This document shows, piece after piece, positions 1 through 12,217 of a stretch of 64,000 nucleotides of DNA. The DNA comes from Daphnia carinata (lineage: Eukaryota > Arthropoda > Branchiopoda > Diplostraca > Daphniidae), in contig NC_081331.1 in NCBI RefSeq assembly GCF_022539665.2, forward strand, positions 12,680,638 to 12,744,637, read 5' to 3'. Every line of letters begins with the position of its first letter. The first letter of the stretch is position 1. The notes beneath the pieces are model-generated. The model was not told the DNA's origin and ran no database searches. It worked only from the letters and a program-made list of their open reading frames with translations. The translations under genes and the position numbers were made by a program.

Positions 1-363
1 TCGTGGTGCGTACCATATGTAATGGTGTATCTTAGCTCAACTTCGCAGCTTGAGCAATAGTTAAATTGCAGACAAGATTGTCCAACCAATGTGTAATTTT
101 CCTTCCATAATAAATTATTAGGTACTAAAAATAAAGTTTATTAATATAAAATAAAACGATTGCAACCTCTACACTTTTTTTTCTCGTCCCTTGAGTGACA
201 ATGCCTTAAAAAGTCTTCAATTGCCTCGCTGTTTATGTTTTAAACGTTATTTCTGGTCACGTTTGTTACTTTTGTTTCCCCATTATTAGTATAAAATAGT
301 TCTTCCCTATCAAGCAATTAAATAATAATTTTTCAATTTATATGTAGGTATATTACCACAATA
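1..363. other. 5' flank of mRpL32, no gene seen
   Basis: AT-rich sequence upstream of the first gene. It probably contains the mRpL32 promoter and 5' UTR; the bases just before the start codon are ACAATA. I see no convincing TATA box, ORF or RNA structure. Confidence 0.4.
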
Positions 364-1096
364 ATGGCTGGACCTTTATTAAAATATTTGACTGATGCCT
401 TGGTGAAGTTTGAATATGTATACCTAACACCTTTGCTAAGGAGACCTCCAACTCCACAGTGGATCCCATTAGTGGTGCAGACACCTCAACAGTTAATGGA
501 TAAAGATGCATCATTTGACATTAAAAGTATTTTCGATGGATTCTTATGGGGAGTACCTACCTGCCGACGCAGTGCTGAAAAGCGTATGATGAGAAAGTAT
601 GGTGCTCCCAACTGGCACAACAAACTTATTCTCCCACGAAAGGATATCAAAACCTGTGGTACTTGTGGCCACAATCATGAAGCAGGCCGTTTATGTCGTA
701 AGTATTAGGGTATGCAAAGTGTAAATTGTTCAAGAAACATACACATCTTCTTCATTCCTAGCAAATTGTTACTCCAAAGTCAAAGCTGAGACATCTGTTT
801 TGCAAGAAAAAATGGTTCAGGAACTGGGTCTTGATCCCATAGATAAAGAAATCGCCATTGTATATCAAGGAGAGAAGAATCAGTTCGACGATGAGTTTTT
901 CAAGGTTCACCACAAATATCTTTCAGTTGAAGCTAGTATTAACTTTTCATTCGTTTGCGTGAAGGGTAAAAGAGTTGTCCAAATGGAAAAACCTCGACCA
1001 AAATGGTTTAGCAAAAACCTACTCCAGAAAAGTGGACCAAATTCTGATTTGGGCAACAGTGAAGTCACAACTATAAAACCTCATGATTTAGGCTAA
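364..1096 (+). CDS. mRpL32: Mitochondrial large-subunit ribosomal protein bL32m
   Basis: Component of the mitochondrial large ribosomal subunit. There are two exons, 364-697 and 762-1096, joined across a 64-base GT-AG intron (phase 1), giving 222 aa. The zinc-binding centre is clear: CGTCGHNHEAGRLC followed by PNC across the splice, so the four cysteines are about residues 98, 101, 111 and 114 (CxxC...CxxC), as expected for L32 proteins. The first ~65 residues are hydrophobic and basic, fitting a mitochondrial leader, and the motif VPTCRRSAEKR follows, where the mature protein probably begins (inferred from the family). The tail after the zinc ribbon is longer than in bacterial L32, as is usual for the mitochondrial form. 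It converges with the thiolase gene downstream. Confidence 0.9.
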
Positions 1097-1563
1097 TATT
1101 TTTCGTCCTACCTGGTTAGTCTATGAGAAAAATACACCATTTTTGACTTTACTGCTATACCACCGTGTATTCAATTGGAACCAATTTGTTGGCCGACGGT
1201 AGCATAAGATAAAATCACCAATATAAAATTTTCTAAGGAAAAGCACTCCGATAGAGGCCCATGAAAAATATTGCATTGCCATTTGCTTCGAACTCTCATT
1301 GCAGGACTGCTTATAGCTTTCCGTCTGGGTGCCGCTCGATTATCATTCCAACGCCCTGCATTGCAAAGCAGTTTCATTACAACTGTGCCCAACATATACT
1401 GTTCCAAAATGGAGACTCGCAACATTTGGAACCCTGAAAGTAGGGTTTCTTTTCTATCAGCACGCTTAATCGCACTGGGATGTAACCCATGTACACTGTC
1501 CGGCGATCCCTACCAGTGAACTGACGTGCCAAAAGAGAAAACCAAACTAAACTTCATTCATAC
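1097..1563. other. Spacer between convergent mRpL32 and HADHB
   Basis: Contains the 3' ends of both convergent genes. The last HADHB exon (a few codons after the GGQ of the thiolase signature) would be expected here on the minus strand, but I could not find a segment coding for the usual GHAM-type ending. Open frames on both strands between 1171 and 1519 look like chance frames; they have no recognisable domain. Confidence 0.4.
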
Positions 1564-3425
1564 CTGACCACCTGCAGCACACGCGGCTATGCATGCGTAT
1601 TTACCGTCTTCGTGAATCAATCTGTTTGCTGCATGAATAGCCAATCGAACTCCTTAAAAATTGAATAAAAACAAATTAATTAATTAAAATGTAACCGAAA
1701 ATCCAATTTATGAAGTAAATGGCGAAAACCTGTAGCTCCAAATGGATGGCCTATTGAGAGAGATCCACCCCATAGGTTAAACTTGCTCATATCTGGGGCT
1801 CCGATTTTGCCAGACCGTCCCATATACGTCTTGCAGAACCAGTCCGAGTCCATAGCGCTAAGATTGGCCAAAATTTGTGCCTAAATACGTGTCGAAAATG
1901 ATGCTAGAGTACACCGGGCTTATTGCCAAAGAAAAACAAGAGTGAAATTTACCGCAAATGCTTCATGAACTTCCCACACATCAATGTCATTCATCCCGAG
2001 ACCGGCTTTTTCCAAGACGCGTGGTGTAGCATAAGCTGGTCCTAATAGCAGTTGATCTTTGGGATCTTGGCTAACGTAAACGAAATCTCGTAGGTAAGCC
2101 TTGGGTTTAAGTCCCAATTGCTTTGCCTTTTCTTCCGTCATCATCAAACATGCCGAAGCTCCATCCGTCTGATAAAAAAAAAAGGTAGAAATATAAGAAC
2201 TGAAACAAAAACCTAATTCATATTTGCCAAATTCACCAAAAAAGAAGCGTTAGCAGCCGTCACTGATCCATGAGGCTTGATAAAAGCTGGCTTTAATTTC
2301 TGTAATTGTTCAGGTGTAGAAACTCTGATTCCATTGTCGCAAGTGATAGGTTTGTCTTGGCCAGGAACTTTGGATATTAAAACAGGAAAAAATTTATACT
2401 TATACGTTGTCATGATATTACGAATGCAAATAAGTTACTACACATACCTTGATACGGAATAATGTCTGAAAGAAGGCCCTTTTCAGCTGCATCATGGGCA
2501 AACTGGTGTGATCGAAGAGCAAAAGCGTCTTGATCTTTGCGACTGATGTTGAATGAAGCAGCCAAACGGTCGGCAGAGTGACCCATGGTTTCACCCGTAG
2601 AAAATTCAGCTACTGCTGGAAGCTCAGGGATTAGAGACTTCAAATCAAGTTGGGATAGCAATGAAAGGCGCTGGCCGACTGTTTTGGCCTTATTTGCTTT
2701 AAGCATAACAGAACGCATCTTGCGGGAATGACGAATGGGCACATCTGACATAAACTCCACACCTCCAGCGACGCAAACATCGTAAACTCCAGACTGCATG
2801 TAACCAATACCTACCAATATAAAAATACATTAAATGAAGGAAACTACCATGGCTGAAATAAAGAACCTACAAGTGGACATTGCTTGGTTTGAGCTGATGC
2901 AGGCCATTGTAACTGTGTGAGCTGGTGTTTTATCTGAGAAACCGGCTCCAAGGGCAGCTTCACGTCCAACATTGGAAGTTTTGACTTCCTGAATCACTGT
3001 ACCATAAGCAATGTACTCAACAAGTTCTTTGGAGATCCCAGTTTTCTGAATCAATCCACTGTCGAAATCAATTACGTTACTGCTTTGTAATGGAGATAAA
3101 TATGGTATGAAAACACCTACAATAATGCATTTCGTGCTAAGTCATGGGGCATGAGTTTAGCATAGTTTGTTCCAGACAGCAAAAACGGTGTCCTTACAGC
3201 ATCAACCAATACAATGTTCTTCTGGTTTGGTCGTGCTAACGAAGGTTTCGTTTTCTGCCCAGCTGCGTATAATGCCGGCAATCCCGTGGACACGTTACGT
3301 GTTCCTTGGATTTTGTAAGGAAAATAGTTATGAGACCCGACTGTGTTACACTTTGTTGTAAGCAGTGATAACCAACAATGCACAGCATAGCATTGAGCAA
3401 TGTTAGTACTCAAACGGTAATTCAT
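1564..3425 (-). CDS. HADHB: Mitochondrial trifunctional protein beta subunit (3-ketoacyl-CoA thiolase)
   Basis: Catalyses the last, thiolytic step of long-chain fatty-acid beta-oxidation and works in a complex with the alpha subunit (HADHA) at the inner mitochondrial membrane. Seven exons on the minus strand: 3425-3121, 3058-2871, 2810-2448, 2367-2237, 2168-1953, 1880-1730, 1652-1564, all in phase and encoding 481 aa. Visible thiolase features are the nucleophile-cysteine motif [11 protein letters not shown], the substrate segment [20 protein letters not shown], the block [20 protein letters not shown], the histidine motif GHPFGATG and the catalytic-cysteine end CAAGGQ. The N terminus ([11 protein letters not shown]...) is basic and suits mitochondrial import. 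After CAG at 1564 the sequence is GTATGA, which is either a donor site or a valine plus stop codon; the family normally continues about ten residues, so a terminal exon is probably missing from this model. Confidence 0.93.
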
Positions 3426-4729
3426 TTTTTTTTAAATTTTAACTGCACTACAAATTTAAATGTTTAAAGGCAGACGGCTTATACCTGATCGAAGGAACGC
3501 AACAGAATTTACGCGAGAAATCTGGGCAGCCATTCTTATAATGACGGATATCTTCTTCCTTGGAGAATCTACTACAGCTGTTTGGATTTCGAGTATTTGC
3601 TTAAACAAATCACCATTTACAACGCTCAAGTGGGCAAAAACTGAAACTGAACTAAGGCAAAGATAAACGAACTGGCAACCGCGTGGTAGTGTGGGAAAAA
3701 CCTAAAATTTGGTTTCATGATTTGGAATCATGTATGCGTTATCTAATGCTTTCCTTAAAAATCCTTAGGTGCAAAGTAGTTTTTACATAAGTTATGGAAA
3801 TCGTTCGCGTTTCTCTTATCCTCGTTTTGCCATTCACCCTTTCGCAATTGAACTGGACTATCGGCACCCGCAGCGAAAAAGGTTGAGGGAGAAAATGCCG
3901 ATAAAGATGAATTGGCAGAAACATCAATCGCAATCCTTATTATTCTACAACAACCCGAACATACAGCTCACCACCAAAGATAACACGACGCAATATCATC
4001 ATATTTGTGCCATTCGAGAGGTTGAAACGTTCCATTTTATCACGTGACTTCATTCCTCGTAGATAAGTATGTATATTGCATAAAAACGTGGGAGTTTTCT
4101 CTCTGTTTATTGTTTGCCATATCTGAAACATATTTCTGAAACCAGCTGTACCTCCCGCATTTAATGGTTTATGTACGTAAATCCTCTAATAACTTAAAAT
4201 TTTAAATTGTTGTACCGGTATAGAGTTCACGTCCAGATGGGGTCTAGACAAAGGTTATGCGTCGTGAATGTGATTTCTTGCTAAACAAGTCTGCGCAATC
4301 ATTTTGGCATAGTAAAAGGTTAGCAGATGTGGCCGTTTGCTTACGTAATTATGAAATAAATCAAAATCTCCCACGTTGCCTGAAACCAAGATATGTAGGT
4401 TTTCCGGTTATTGAAGTGTACAATAATTTTTTTTTTGCCCGCTCGTTTCATTGCCCCAAATAACATCAGCTTTCTTTCTGGTTTATTCCTTACGTAAACA
4501 GTCAGTAGCCAGACACAGTGGAGCATCCATTGATGTCGTCCTTTTTCGGGAGGATCACGTGTATTCCTCGAAAAAATATATTACATGAAGCGAAAGCGGT
4601 GCTAAACTTGTCCTTATATCATATTGTTATAGCTGTAAATCCCGATTTTTTATGAATGCAATCACAATAAAAGTGCTATAAAAAATTAACGTTTTCTCTT
4701 AATCGGAAAGAATCCATCTTCCCAGAGAA
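3426..4729. other. Intergenic, no gene seen
   Basis: Lies between the HADHB start and the PDSS1 stop. It should hold the HADHB promoter and the PDSS1 3' UTR. The open frames here (for example near 3769-4047 and 4257-4463) have no recognisable domain, no splice partner and AT-driven composition, so I do not call them. Confidence 0.4.
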
Positions 4730-6383
4730 TTATTTCATTCTGTTAAGCAATTCAAGTGTTAAAGTATATAAAATTTGCTGGTAACTCGATGGTGACAAAT
4801 GAGTCAACTGAGTCAAGGCATCATCACAGTATTGGCTAGCCAATTCCTTTGTTCGTTGCAATCCATCAGAGCGATGAACTAAGTAGAAAGCTGTCTCTAC
4901 GTCTCCTGGCTGGTTAAATCGTCGTTGAATCATTGGATTCAATTCAGGAAACTATCATCAAAAGTAAAATCCATATTTAGAAAGTTTTACTGATAGCGTT
5001 CAAAACTAGACAAACGAGTACTTTGTGCGCAGCGAACAAAACTGGAGCAGTTGCAAGTCCCAGGCGTAGATCAGCTGCTACTGGCTTACCCAATTGAGCC
5101 GATGTAGCTACGAAATCGAGTACGTCATCAACCAGTTGAAATGCCATCCCCAGTTGGCGACCAAACTGGAAAGCAATCTTTTGCAAAGTAGCATCAGCTT
5201 CAGCTAGTACTGCAACCTTGAAAAAGAATTTCATAGTTAATCATATTTCCATTATTCATAGCTATTGTTTTCTCTTTTTAAAATATATAGATAAATACCG
5301 ATTGGCAACTACACGCAATGAGGCTTGCAGTTTTCTTAAACGTTTTTTCCAAGTAGTGGGCGAATTGTTCATCCCCTGTTGCACTTTCCTCTGTTTGCAT
5401 GAATTCTCCATTTACTAAATCAGCAACCATCTCCAATTACGTAATTAAAACAATAAGAAAGTTCATTCAAATTTGGCAACTGCGTCAATTTCAATCTTAC
5501 CTGTGATATCAACTCGAAAACGGGATCACTTCGCATACTAGCACAGATCGCAATTGCGCGTCCAACAACAAAATAGCCTGCTGCGACCGACTGAAGAAAA
5601 GCAATGCAATTAAGAACAGTCATTGGGAAAACGTATACAATCCGTCTTACTCTTTTTTGGCCCCATACGATATTGGCAGATGTTTTGTTTCTTCGGTTTT
5701 CAGCTAGATCAATCACGTCGTCATGAACTAAAGAGGCCGTGTGTATCATTTCAGTTACTTGTGCGACCTTCTTTTGTTTTTCGATTATATCCCTGTTACA
5801 AAAAAAAAAATGTGAATCAGAATGACGAGTGTTCCAATTTTCCGAGGCTATCGAAATTAGGTAACACACGGTGAAGTTTGATTTAGATGACAGTTGATCG
5901 CATTAGCCAAACACATTGTAATTATTGGTCGTATAGCTTTACCCTCTCCATCGAAATAGTATTGAGCAATCGATGTTAATGTTGCCTGGCTTTTACCTAA
6001 TGACTGTTACGACAGGTTTTAGAGTACAAACAAATAGAAATAAACATTTCTAAAATTTCCAACCTCCCTGATGTCTTCATAAAGTTTTGCTACATCTCGC
6101 CTAATCAGAGCGTCGTTACCGGACTTGTCACTTACAGGCGCTGCAGCGACATTTGTGATATTTGGCATTCCAGTTTGTATCTATTTCGTCGGAGAGCAGT
6201 ATAAATTAATTAGTTTCTCAGGTAATCATTGGTAATTATCAACCTAAACAGTACCTGACGCTGAAATCGGAGCGAAGGCGGGCTGTTAAATAGTAACGAT
6301 TCGCATTTTTGTAGGCCGCTATACGCTCGGCATAAATGACGGTTGTGGGATGCAAATATTTGGCTAGCAAGAAAAGTAGCCAT
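4730..6383 (-). CDS. PDSS1: All-trans polyprenyl (decaprenyl/solanesyl) diphosphate synthase subunit 1
   Basis: Builds the long isoprenoid tail of ubiquinone from farnesyl/geranylgeranyl diphosphate and isopentenyl diphosphate, in mitochondria, normally with a PDSS2 partner. Eight exons: 6383-6255, 6180-6064, 6003-5870, 5792-5651, 5590-5501, 5430-5299, 5216-5022, 4951-4730; all phases agree and give 386 aa. The first aspartate-rich motif is DDVID in LVHDDVIDLAENRR (exon 4) and the second is DDVLD in GMAFQLVDDVLDF (exon 7), both needed for Mg-diphosphate binding. FDGEGKAIRP (exon 3) is the IPP-binding basic segment and GEFMQ (exon 6) is the usual spacer motif. The first exon (MATFLASQIFASHNRHLCRA) is a basic, acid-free leader of mitochondrial type, which supports this ATG. 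Confidence 0.93.
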
Positions 6384-7869
6384 CCTTTGGTCACTGTTGC
6401 CGTTGACGTATCACTTTTTGAAACTTGAAAAGCGTGCGTTCAATTGCTTTGTATGTTCTCCCGAACGTCGGCAACAACTAAACAGTGAAACGCAAGTCCA
6501 AACGGAAAAATGCTTACGTTTAACGATGCCTTAAGGCGTCCGAAAAAATGTCGAAAGCCGGTGTAACAACCGTTGAATGGAAATGAACGAACAGAGAAAT
6601 CCGAAAGTTTAAAACCAGCTGGCCGAGGTAAACTTGGTGAGAAAACTGGTTCGATAGCCCGACAGAAAAGGATATGATTTATTTAGATTATAGCTGTGTG
6701 TAAGAAACGCTCTTCAAATGAATGTGCCCGATGCACTAGAAAGACCCATGATATTTCGACTGTTTGCATTTTTAATTGCAAACAGACTTAGAAGTATGTC
6801 AAAAGCACTCCTGTTCAGAACATTTCCCTAGCTTTTTTCGACATGTTTTCCACCACCGTGGTTTACAAACGTGGAAAAGAATCGCAAAAAAAAACAACAA
6901 CAACAAAATGGCACTTTCAAACTGCTCTAGCTTTAAGAGATTATCAACACTAAACTTCAAATTGGGATGCTGTCCATAACGACATGCGAGAAGGTATCTT
7001 CCAAGAACTACAAAGCAAAACGAAGACATGGAAACCAAACTTGCAAATCTATCTTTTGCCAACGATCTTGGACATCCACCTAACATCATTGTGCTACGAA
7101 ACCTACCAAACTGGAAACTGACAAGACGACCAGTTTCACGTCCCTGTGGCTACGAGTCGTCACGCCACCACCGACGACAACGTCCCTTACGGCTTAATTT
7201 TAGAGATGTTGTCCTAAAACGACCACCCATTCAAATGCTTCATTTTCGAAATGAACACTTCAAATGAAAACGAAATTTTTTGAGGTACGAGACAGTCATA
7301 TTTATTGTTGAATAATTACACCTACCACTTATGTTTCTTTTATTCGATAAACTCTAACTACTGTATGCCTCAGTGTTTAGGAAATGACCTTTGATATCAT
7401 AATATAAGCACTTTTATCTTTGACGTGTGAATTTCGAGATATTTTGTTGTGTTGTTTCGCAATTTAATTGTTTGTTTTCCGATCAAGAACGCACGCACTT
7501 TGTACATGGTTAAAGGTGATAACCAATAATATAGTGTAAGGTGGAAGTCAAAGAAGAAGAATTGCTGGTGGCAAAACAGAAAGTCAGAAAGCAAAAAAGA
7601 TAATTTTGTCTTCTTAAAAAAATACGATATTTTTATGGTCATCTTAAAAATCTAATTCGTAAAAAAATACGCGTGGACGGATGTCTTCGTCACCCAAAAT
7701 AACAAGTGCTGCACAAGCTGGCAGCTTTTCTTTCTTCTCTTGTGTTTCCTTCAATCACCGTTTCAGTTGACTTTCAGCGAACGTGGCTGGATAACTGTAA
7801 AATAGAAGATACTCGTTTTTAATTCATTCAACTAAATGCCTTTTTTACAACTTGTTCGCCTGATTAAAA
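6384..7869. other. Intergenic, no gene seen
   Basis: Promoter side of PDSS1 and 3' side of the next minus-strand gene. Open frames near 6776-7267 are on both strands, overlap each other and have no recognisable content. AATAAA-type signals on the minus strand (TTTATT on plus near 7300 and 7337) could serve the gene ending at 7870. Confidence 0.35.
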
Positions 7870-10800
7870 TTAGACATTCTTACAGTGTGCTCTAGCACGA
7901 CGATCCTGTTCGGGTGCGATAGGCTCATCCTCGGGTGTAACAGGACGGGCTATGATTATCCCACGGTCTAGGGCAGGTCCGTTTTCAGGCATAGTACGTA
8001 ATCCTCGACCTCCAATGCGAACGGGTTGAGCTGGGCGGCTATCCGCAGACACGGATTCGACAGATTTCTCATTTTTAGACGAATGACGGTTGTTAACTGG
8101 CGAGAGAATGGAGTCCATGAGACGTTCGAAAAACGAAGCGCGACCCTGGCGGCGATCCGGCGCGGCCATTTGGCTGGGCACAGGAGGCACAGCATTGCGT
8201 ACGTTCAAGAAAGGAATGTTGACTGGGATAGGAGCGGAACGTTCTTTACCGACTAGAGCAGCCGGCAATGGAGGAACTTGCAAGAAAGGAAGAGTAACTG
8301 GACGATTGGGCAATTGGACTGGGCCTGAAGGCATCTCAGTGGTGCTCACTCCTTCAGCTACTTTCGGCCGGGGAGTGTCTAACAAGAATTTAGGAACGCG
8401 GAAGACGGGCATATTTGGCTGTTCAGGTCGGATGGAGAGTCTTTGAATAGGTTGAGGCTCTTCCGCGCCCAGGATACCAGGCAAATCTTCTAATAGGCTG
8501 AGCAGACTTTCCGGTAGGCCTTGAAAGTCTGGCGCGCGCTGGCGTTCACGGAAGAGCGGAACAGGGCGAGCAGTGACCAGAGGAGGTCGGATTGGATCAG
8601 AGTTCATGCCGCGATGTTCTGGAACATGAGATTTCTCCTGACTATTGTCCGGAATGAGGTCGGACGGAAGGTTAAAACGCTTTTCAGCCATTGCGTGTCC
8701 GTCAAATGGACGTTGTTGAAACGGTTGAAACTGGGGTGGCGGAGGAGTTGAAACTGGGCCGAATGGTCTCATTTGGCGTAGGTTAGCTTCGGGAAAACGG
8801 AAGGGCCGTCCAGCTGGGAAGGCTTGGAAGGGAGATCGCATTTGTGGTGGTGGTGGTGGAGGAACGTTAAGAGGATTTAAAAGGCGCTGTTCCAGCAGGG
8901 CATTGTTCAAATCAAAAGGAGGAGTGAGATTTAATGATATTGGTGGTCTCATGGATCTTGGGGGCATCATCTGATTAGGGTTCATCATCAAAGGGATCGG
9001 TCCAATGGCAGACATGGAATTCATTGGCATGCCTCCCATCATACTGAACGGATTCATCCTCATAGGAGGATGCATGTCAAACGGCATGAAAATGGGTCTA
9101 GAATGGATGAGTCCTGAATCATCTTCCTCGTCCAGCTCTGTGATGCTATCCTCATCGCTCGAGCAGATGATGGAAATGCGTTCGCCGGAGATGATTGGCA
9201 TTAGAGGAACGGCCGTGGCATTTTTAGCCGTGATTGGCAGAACCTTAACGTAATCTTCTGCACCATCGAGAGGTCGTCGCTCAACAACGCATTTGCTTTT
9301 GTCCAGCGGATTCCGTTTCATGAACATCTGCAAAAATTCAAAAGAATCTTTATTATTTAAAATACGGAATCAATCTAATTGATTTGCTTTACTTTGGTCA
9401 ATTCGTCAATGTCGATATCCAGATCGCTGCCGGTGGGCAACCGGAGGATCTTGCCCTCATTCTCCAGAAATTCCTCCAACAAGTCGCCGTCCGTGTCCAG
9501 GCGCCGGTGGTCCTTTTCATCGTCGGGCACCTCAGATGATGACTCGGATGAAGCGGGTTCGCCGGCCCCAGCAGTGGGAGCATCGCCTGTTAATGCCGAA
9601 GGCAAACTTGCTGTGGCCGCCTTCTAATCATGTCAAAGTTCAATTTCAAGATTTTCAAATGATTTCTTTAATGGCATACATTGGACGTTAACCTAGTGAA
9701 AGAAAAGAAGGGCAACGTCTTCCTACACCCAGTTTTTCTTTTTGAAAGTAGACATTTATAACTGACTTTTTATGTTAGCATTTAGAAGCGCACCATAAGA
9801 TCGTATACATGTTCCGCTATGGCACTAAACTATCACGGACCTCTTTTGACTACCGTTTCTTTTTGTGAAGGCGTTCAAACGATGGTGACACGTAAAAAGA
9901 GCCAAATAAAGGGCCATCGACCCACTTGAGGACGATCGTCCAGTAAGATAAGAACGACAACGCAAAATGGACACGGTGAAACGACAGTAATGACAGTGTT
10001 GAAACAACTGCATTAAACTCTCATCGAAAATTGAATTTTACTAAAGAGATGGGATTCTTCGTTCAACTGCAATGGCTACTTTCTCTTGAAAACAAGTAAA
10101 TAGCAGATGGATAAGGTGTCAGCGAACTCGGTTACAACTAGTTGCGAAATGGTAAAACGATAACCCAAAGCACGAGCCAATAAAAAAAGAAAACGAATTG
10201 CTCACGGATGGCGTCATCGAGAGTTTGCCAGTCTAGCGTGAAATCATTTTCTCTATTTCTGCGTCCCCAAAACAAAAAAACAGACAAGATGCGAATGAGA
10301 AAGGAGGAAGATGTGATGCATCGCATGCGATGCGAAACCAGGACACGGTAATAATTAGATCCGGGAAGAACACACCTTACGCACATGCGCAACAACGCCC
10401 TGACTTCCGTCCCTGCGAATATCAATTAAATAAAATCTAGCGAATTTTTTCAAGTAAAAATCGGCGACAGGCAGTTAGATATTAAGACAGATGTCCTTGT
10501 ATATACAACGATAACATCCCAAATGGATTCGTGAGATAATTATTAGTACGTTCCTACACGCAAAGAAAGGAAAGTTGTCGCTTGCTAGCAGTGGGAAAAA
10601 CAAACAAAGAGATCGTGTTCTTGAATCTCTTTTACTTTTTAGAAAATACAAATTCAGAAATTAGTTTGATGGGAAATTTGAAGAGAAAGGTGCCTGGTAC
10701 AGAAACGCAGAAGAGAGGCCCCCCTCCCTTCTTTTTCAAAGAGAAGAGAGCAATGAACTCAAAGAGAAAGTTGTCTTTGGGGTTGAAAAGAAAAAGAAAA

Positions 10801-12217
10801 ACTCCCCACACGAACACCCAGATACAAACATAAAAAGTTGAAATAAACAAAGGAGAGAATTGAGGTGAAAATGGCTGCCGACAGTTCTCTTGTGTTTGAT
10901 CGACAGAGCAGATCAAGTCCAAGTAAAATATCAAAAAAACAAAACCTGTTTTGATTAATTCGATTGTTTCGGCAGTTTTGCCACTCTCCTTTCTAGCTCA
11001 TTGAATTGTTTAAAGATTTAGGGAAATAGACAAGCACGTCCAATCTTTTTTATGACTCATGAACGTCGTGATAGATTTGAAATTGGCCCTTTCTTTTCCA
11101 TCCTTCTACTGCAAGTGGGTAATACTTCAGTCAGAGCAAGCTGAGAGCCTAGAAAAAAGGGGAATTTCTTTGTCCGCATTCAGCTGGGCAGTTGTCCTAC
11201 TGACCGACCAACGGGGAATCAAAAACAAAATCAGCTGCGTACTTTTTACCTTTTCGTATCCTCCCCTCGTTTCTTTGTTTTGGTCTTTCCCTGCATGCAG
11301 GTACACTTGTTGTTATGGTCCATCTCTGTTCTTAAGGGTCGAGAACTTTAGCTCAATGGCTTGATTTTCCTCATCTACATCACAGGTAGGTTACCATCGA
11401 ATTTGTGTTCCCAATTGAGGCTTTCGTTTCAAACATCCTCTCTAGTTTTTCCCCGTCACCTTTTGTACGAATCACATCCTATTTCCGGCTTTGAGTGACA
11501 AAAAGAAACATGTCGGCGGAAGTTGACAGTTCCCGCAACCCATCGAATTAACACGACAACCCTGGTAAAGGCTTAGTCGTTAAGAATGCTGTTTGCCCCC
11601 TTTTTTTTTGAATTAATTATTGTCTTCTTGTTTTCTTTCTGTTTTTACCTCCTTCCTCTTAGCGGGTGTTTGACTTTGAATCGACTTTGACGCACGTAGG
11701 GGATAGTCAATCACGCAATGAAATGAGAAGAACTCAAGAACGAAAGGAAGAGGAGAAAAACAATCTCTCGTTTGCCGTTTTTTTTCGCAAACATGCCCTC
11801 GTTTGAAAGATAGAAAAAAAGAAGAAGAGAGGAAACGAGGACTCACGTTCGTCTCGGTCGAGCTGGCTGGGGCCGCGGAATGAAGGGCAACACCATTGTG
11901 TCTCATTTGCAAGTAAGCGGCAAGAACGATAGCCGTGCCCAAGATGAGCGCTACAGCCACCACAGTGATGGCAATGAGTCGAGCAATACGGACCGATGAA
12001 GCCGTTTGTTTCTTGTATGCCTGTTTAAATTCAAACAGGAAAACAACAAAATTAAACGTGGAAACCAAATAGATAAACGATATGTACTTACAGGTGGTTC
12101 CGAAGTGACGGAGTAAGCTCGCGACAAACTCAAGCCAGACTCATCTTTGATAGTTTCGGACGAGATGGATTCAACGTCCGACTTATCCACCTTCTCCGAG
12201 ATCGTTGAAACGATCAT
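7870..12217 (-). CDS. Single-pass membrane protein with Pro/Met-rich outer domain (unrecognised)
   Basis: I do not recognise the family. Four exons, 12217-12092, 12020-11847, 9623-9393 and 9327-7870, are phase 0 throughout and encode 662 aa; the intron between exons 2 and 3 is 2.2 kb, the longest in the window. Residues 1-42 are Ser/Glu rich (MIVSTISEKVDKSDVES). Exon 2 carries a basic stop followed by one strong membrane helix (IAITVVAVALILGTAIVLAA), so a type II topology with a short inner N terminus is likely. The rest is outside: an acidic stretch (DGDLLEEFLENEGKILRLP, DLDIDIDEL), a short conserved-looking block (CVVERRPLDGAEDYVKVLP), then about 350 residues of low-complexity Pro/Met/Phe/Arg-rich sequence (PPPPPPQMR), ending RARAHCKNV. 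The exon structure, membrane helix and long open frame support a real gene; the function is unknown. Confidence 0.7.

Noticed and set aside
9005-9627. Plus-strand open frames opposite the Pro/Met-rich membrane protein
   Set aside because: Antisense shadows of exons 3 and 4; Ser-rich output mirrors Asp/Glu codons.
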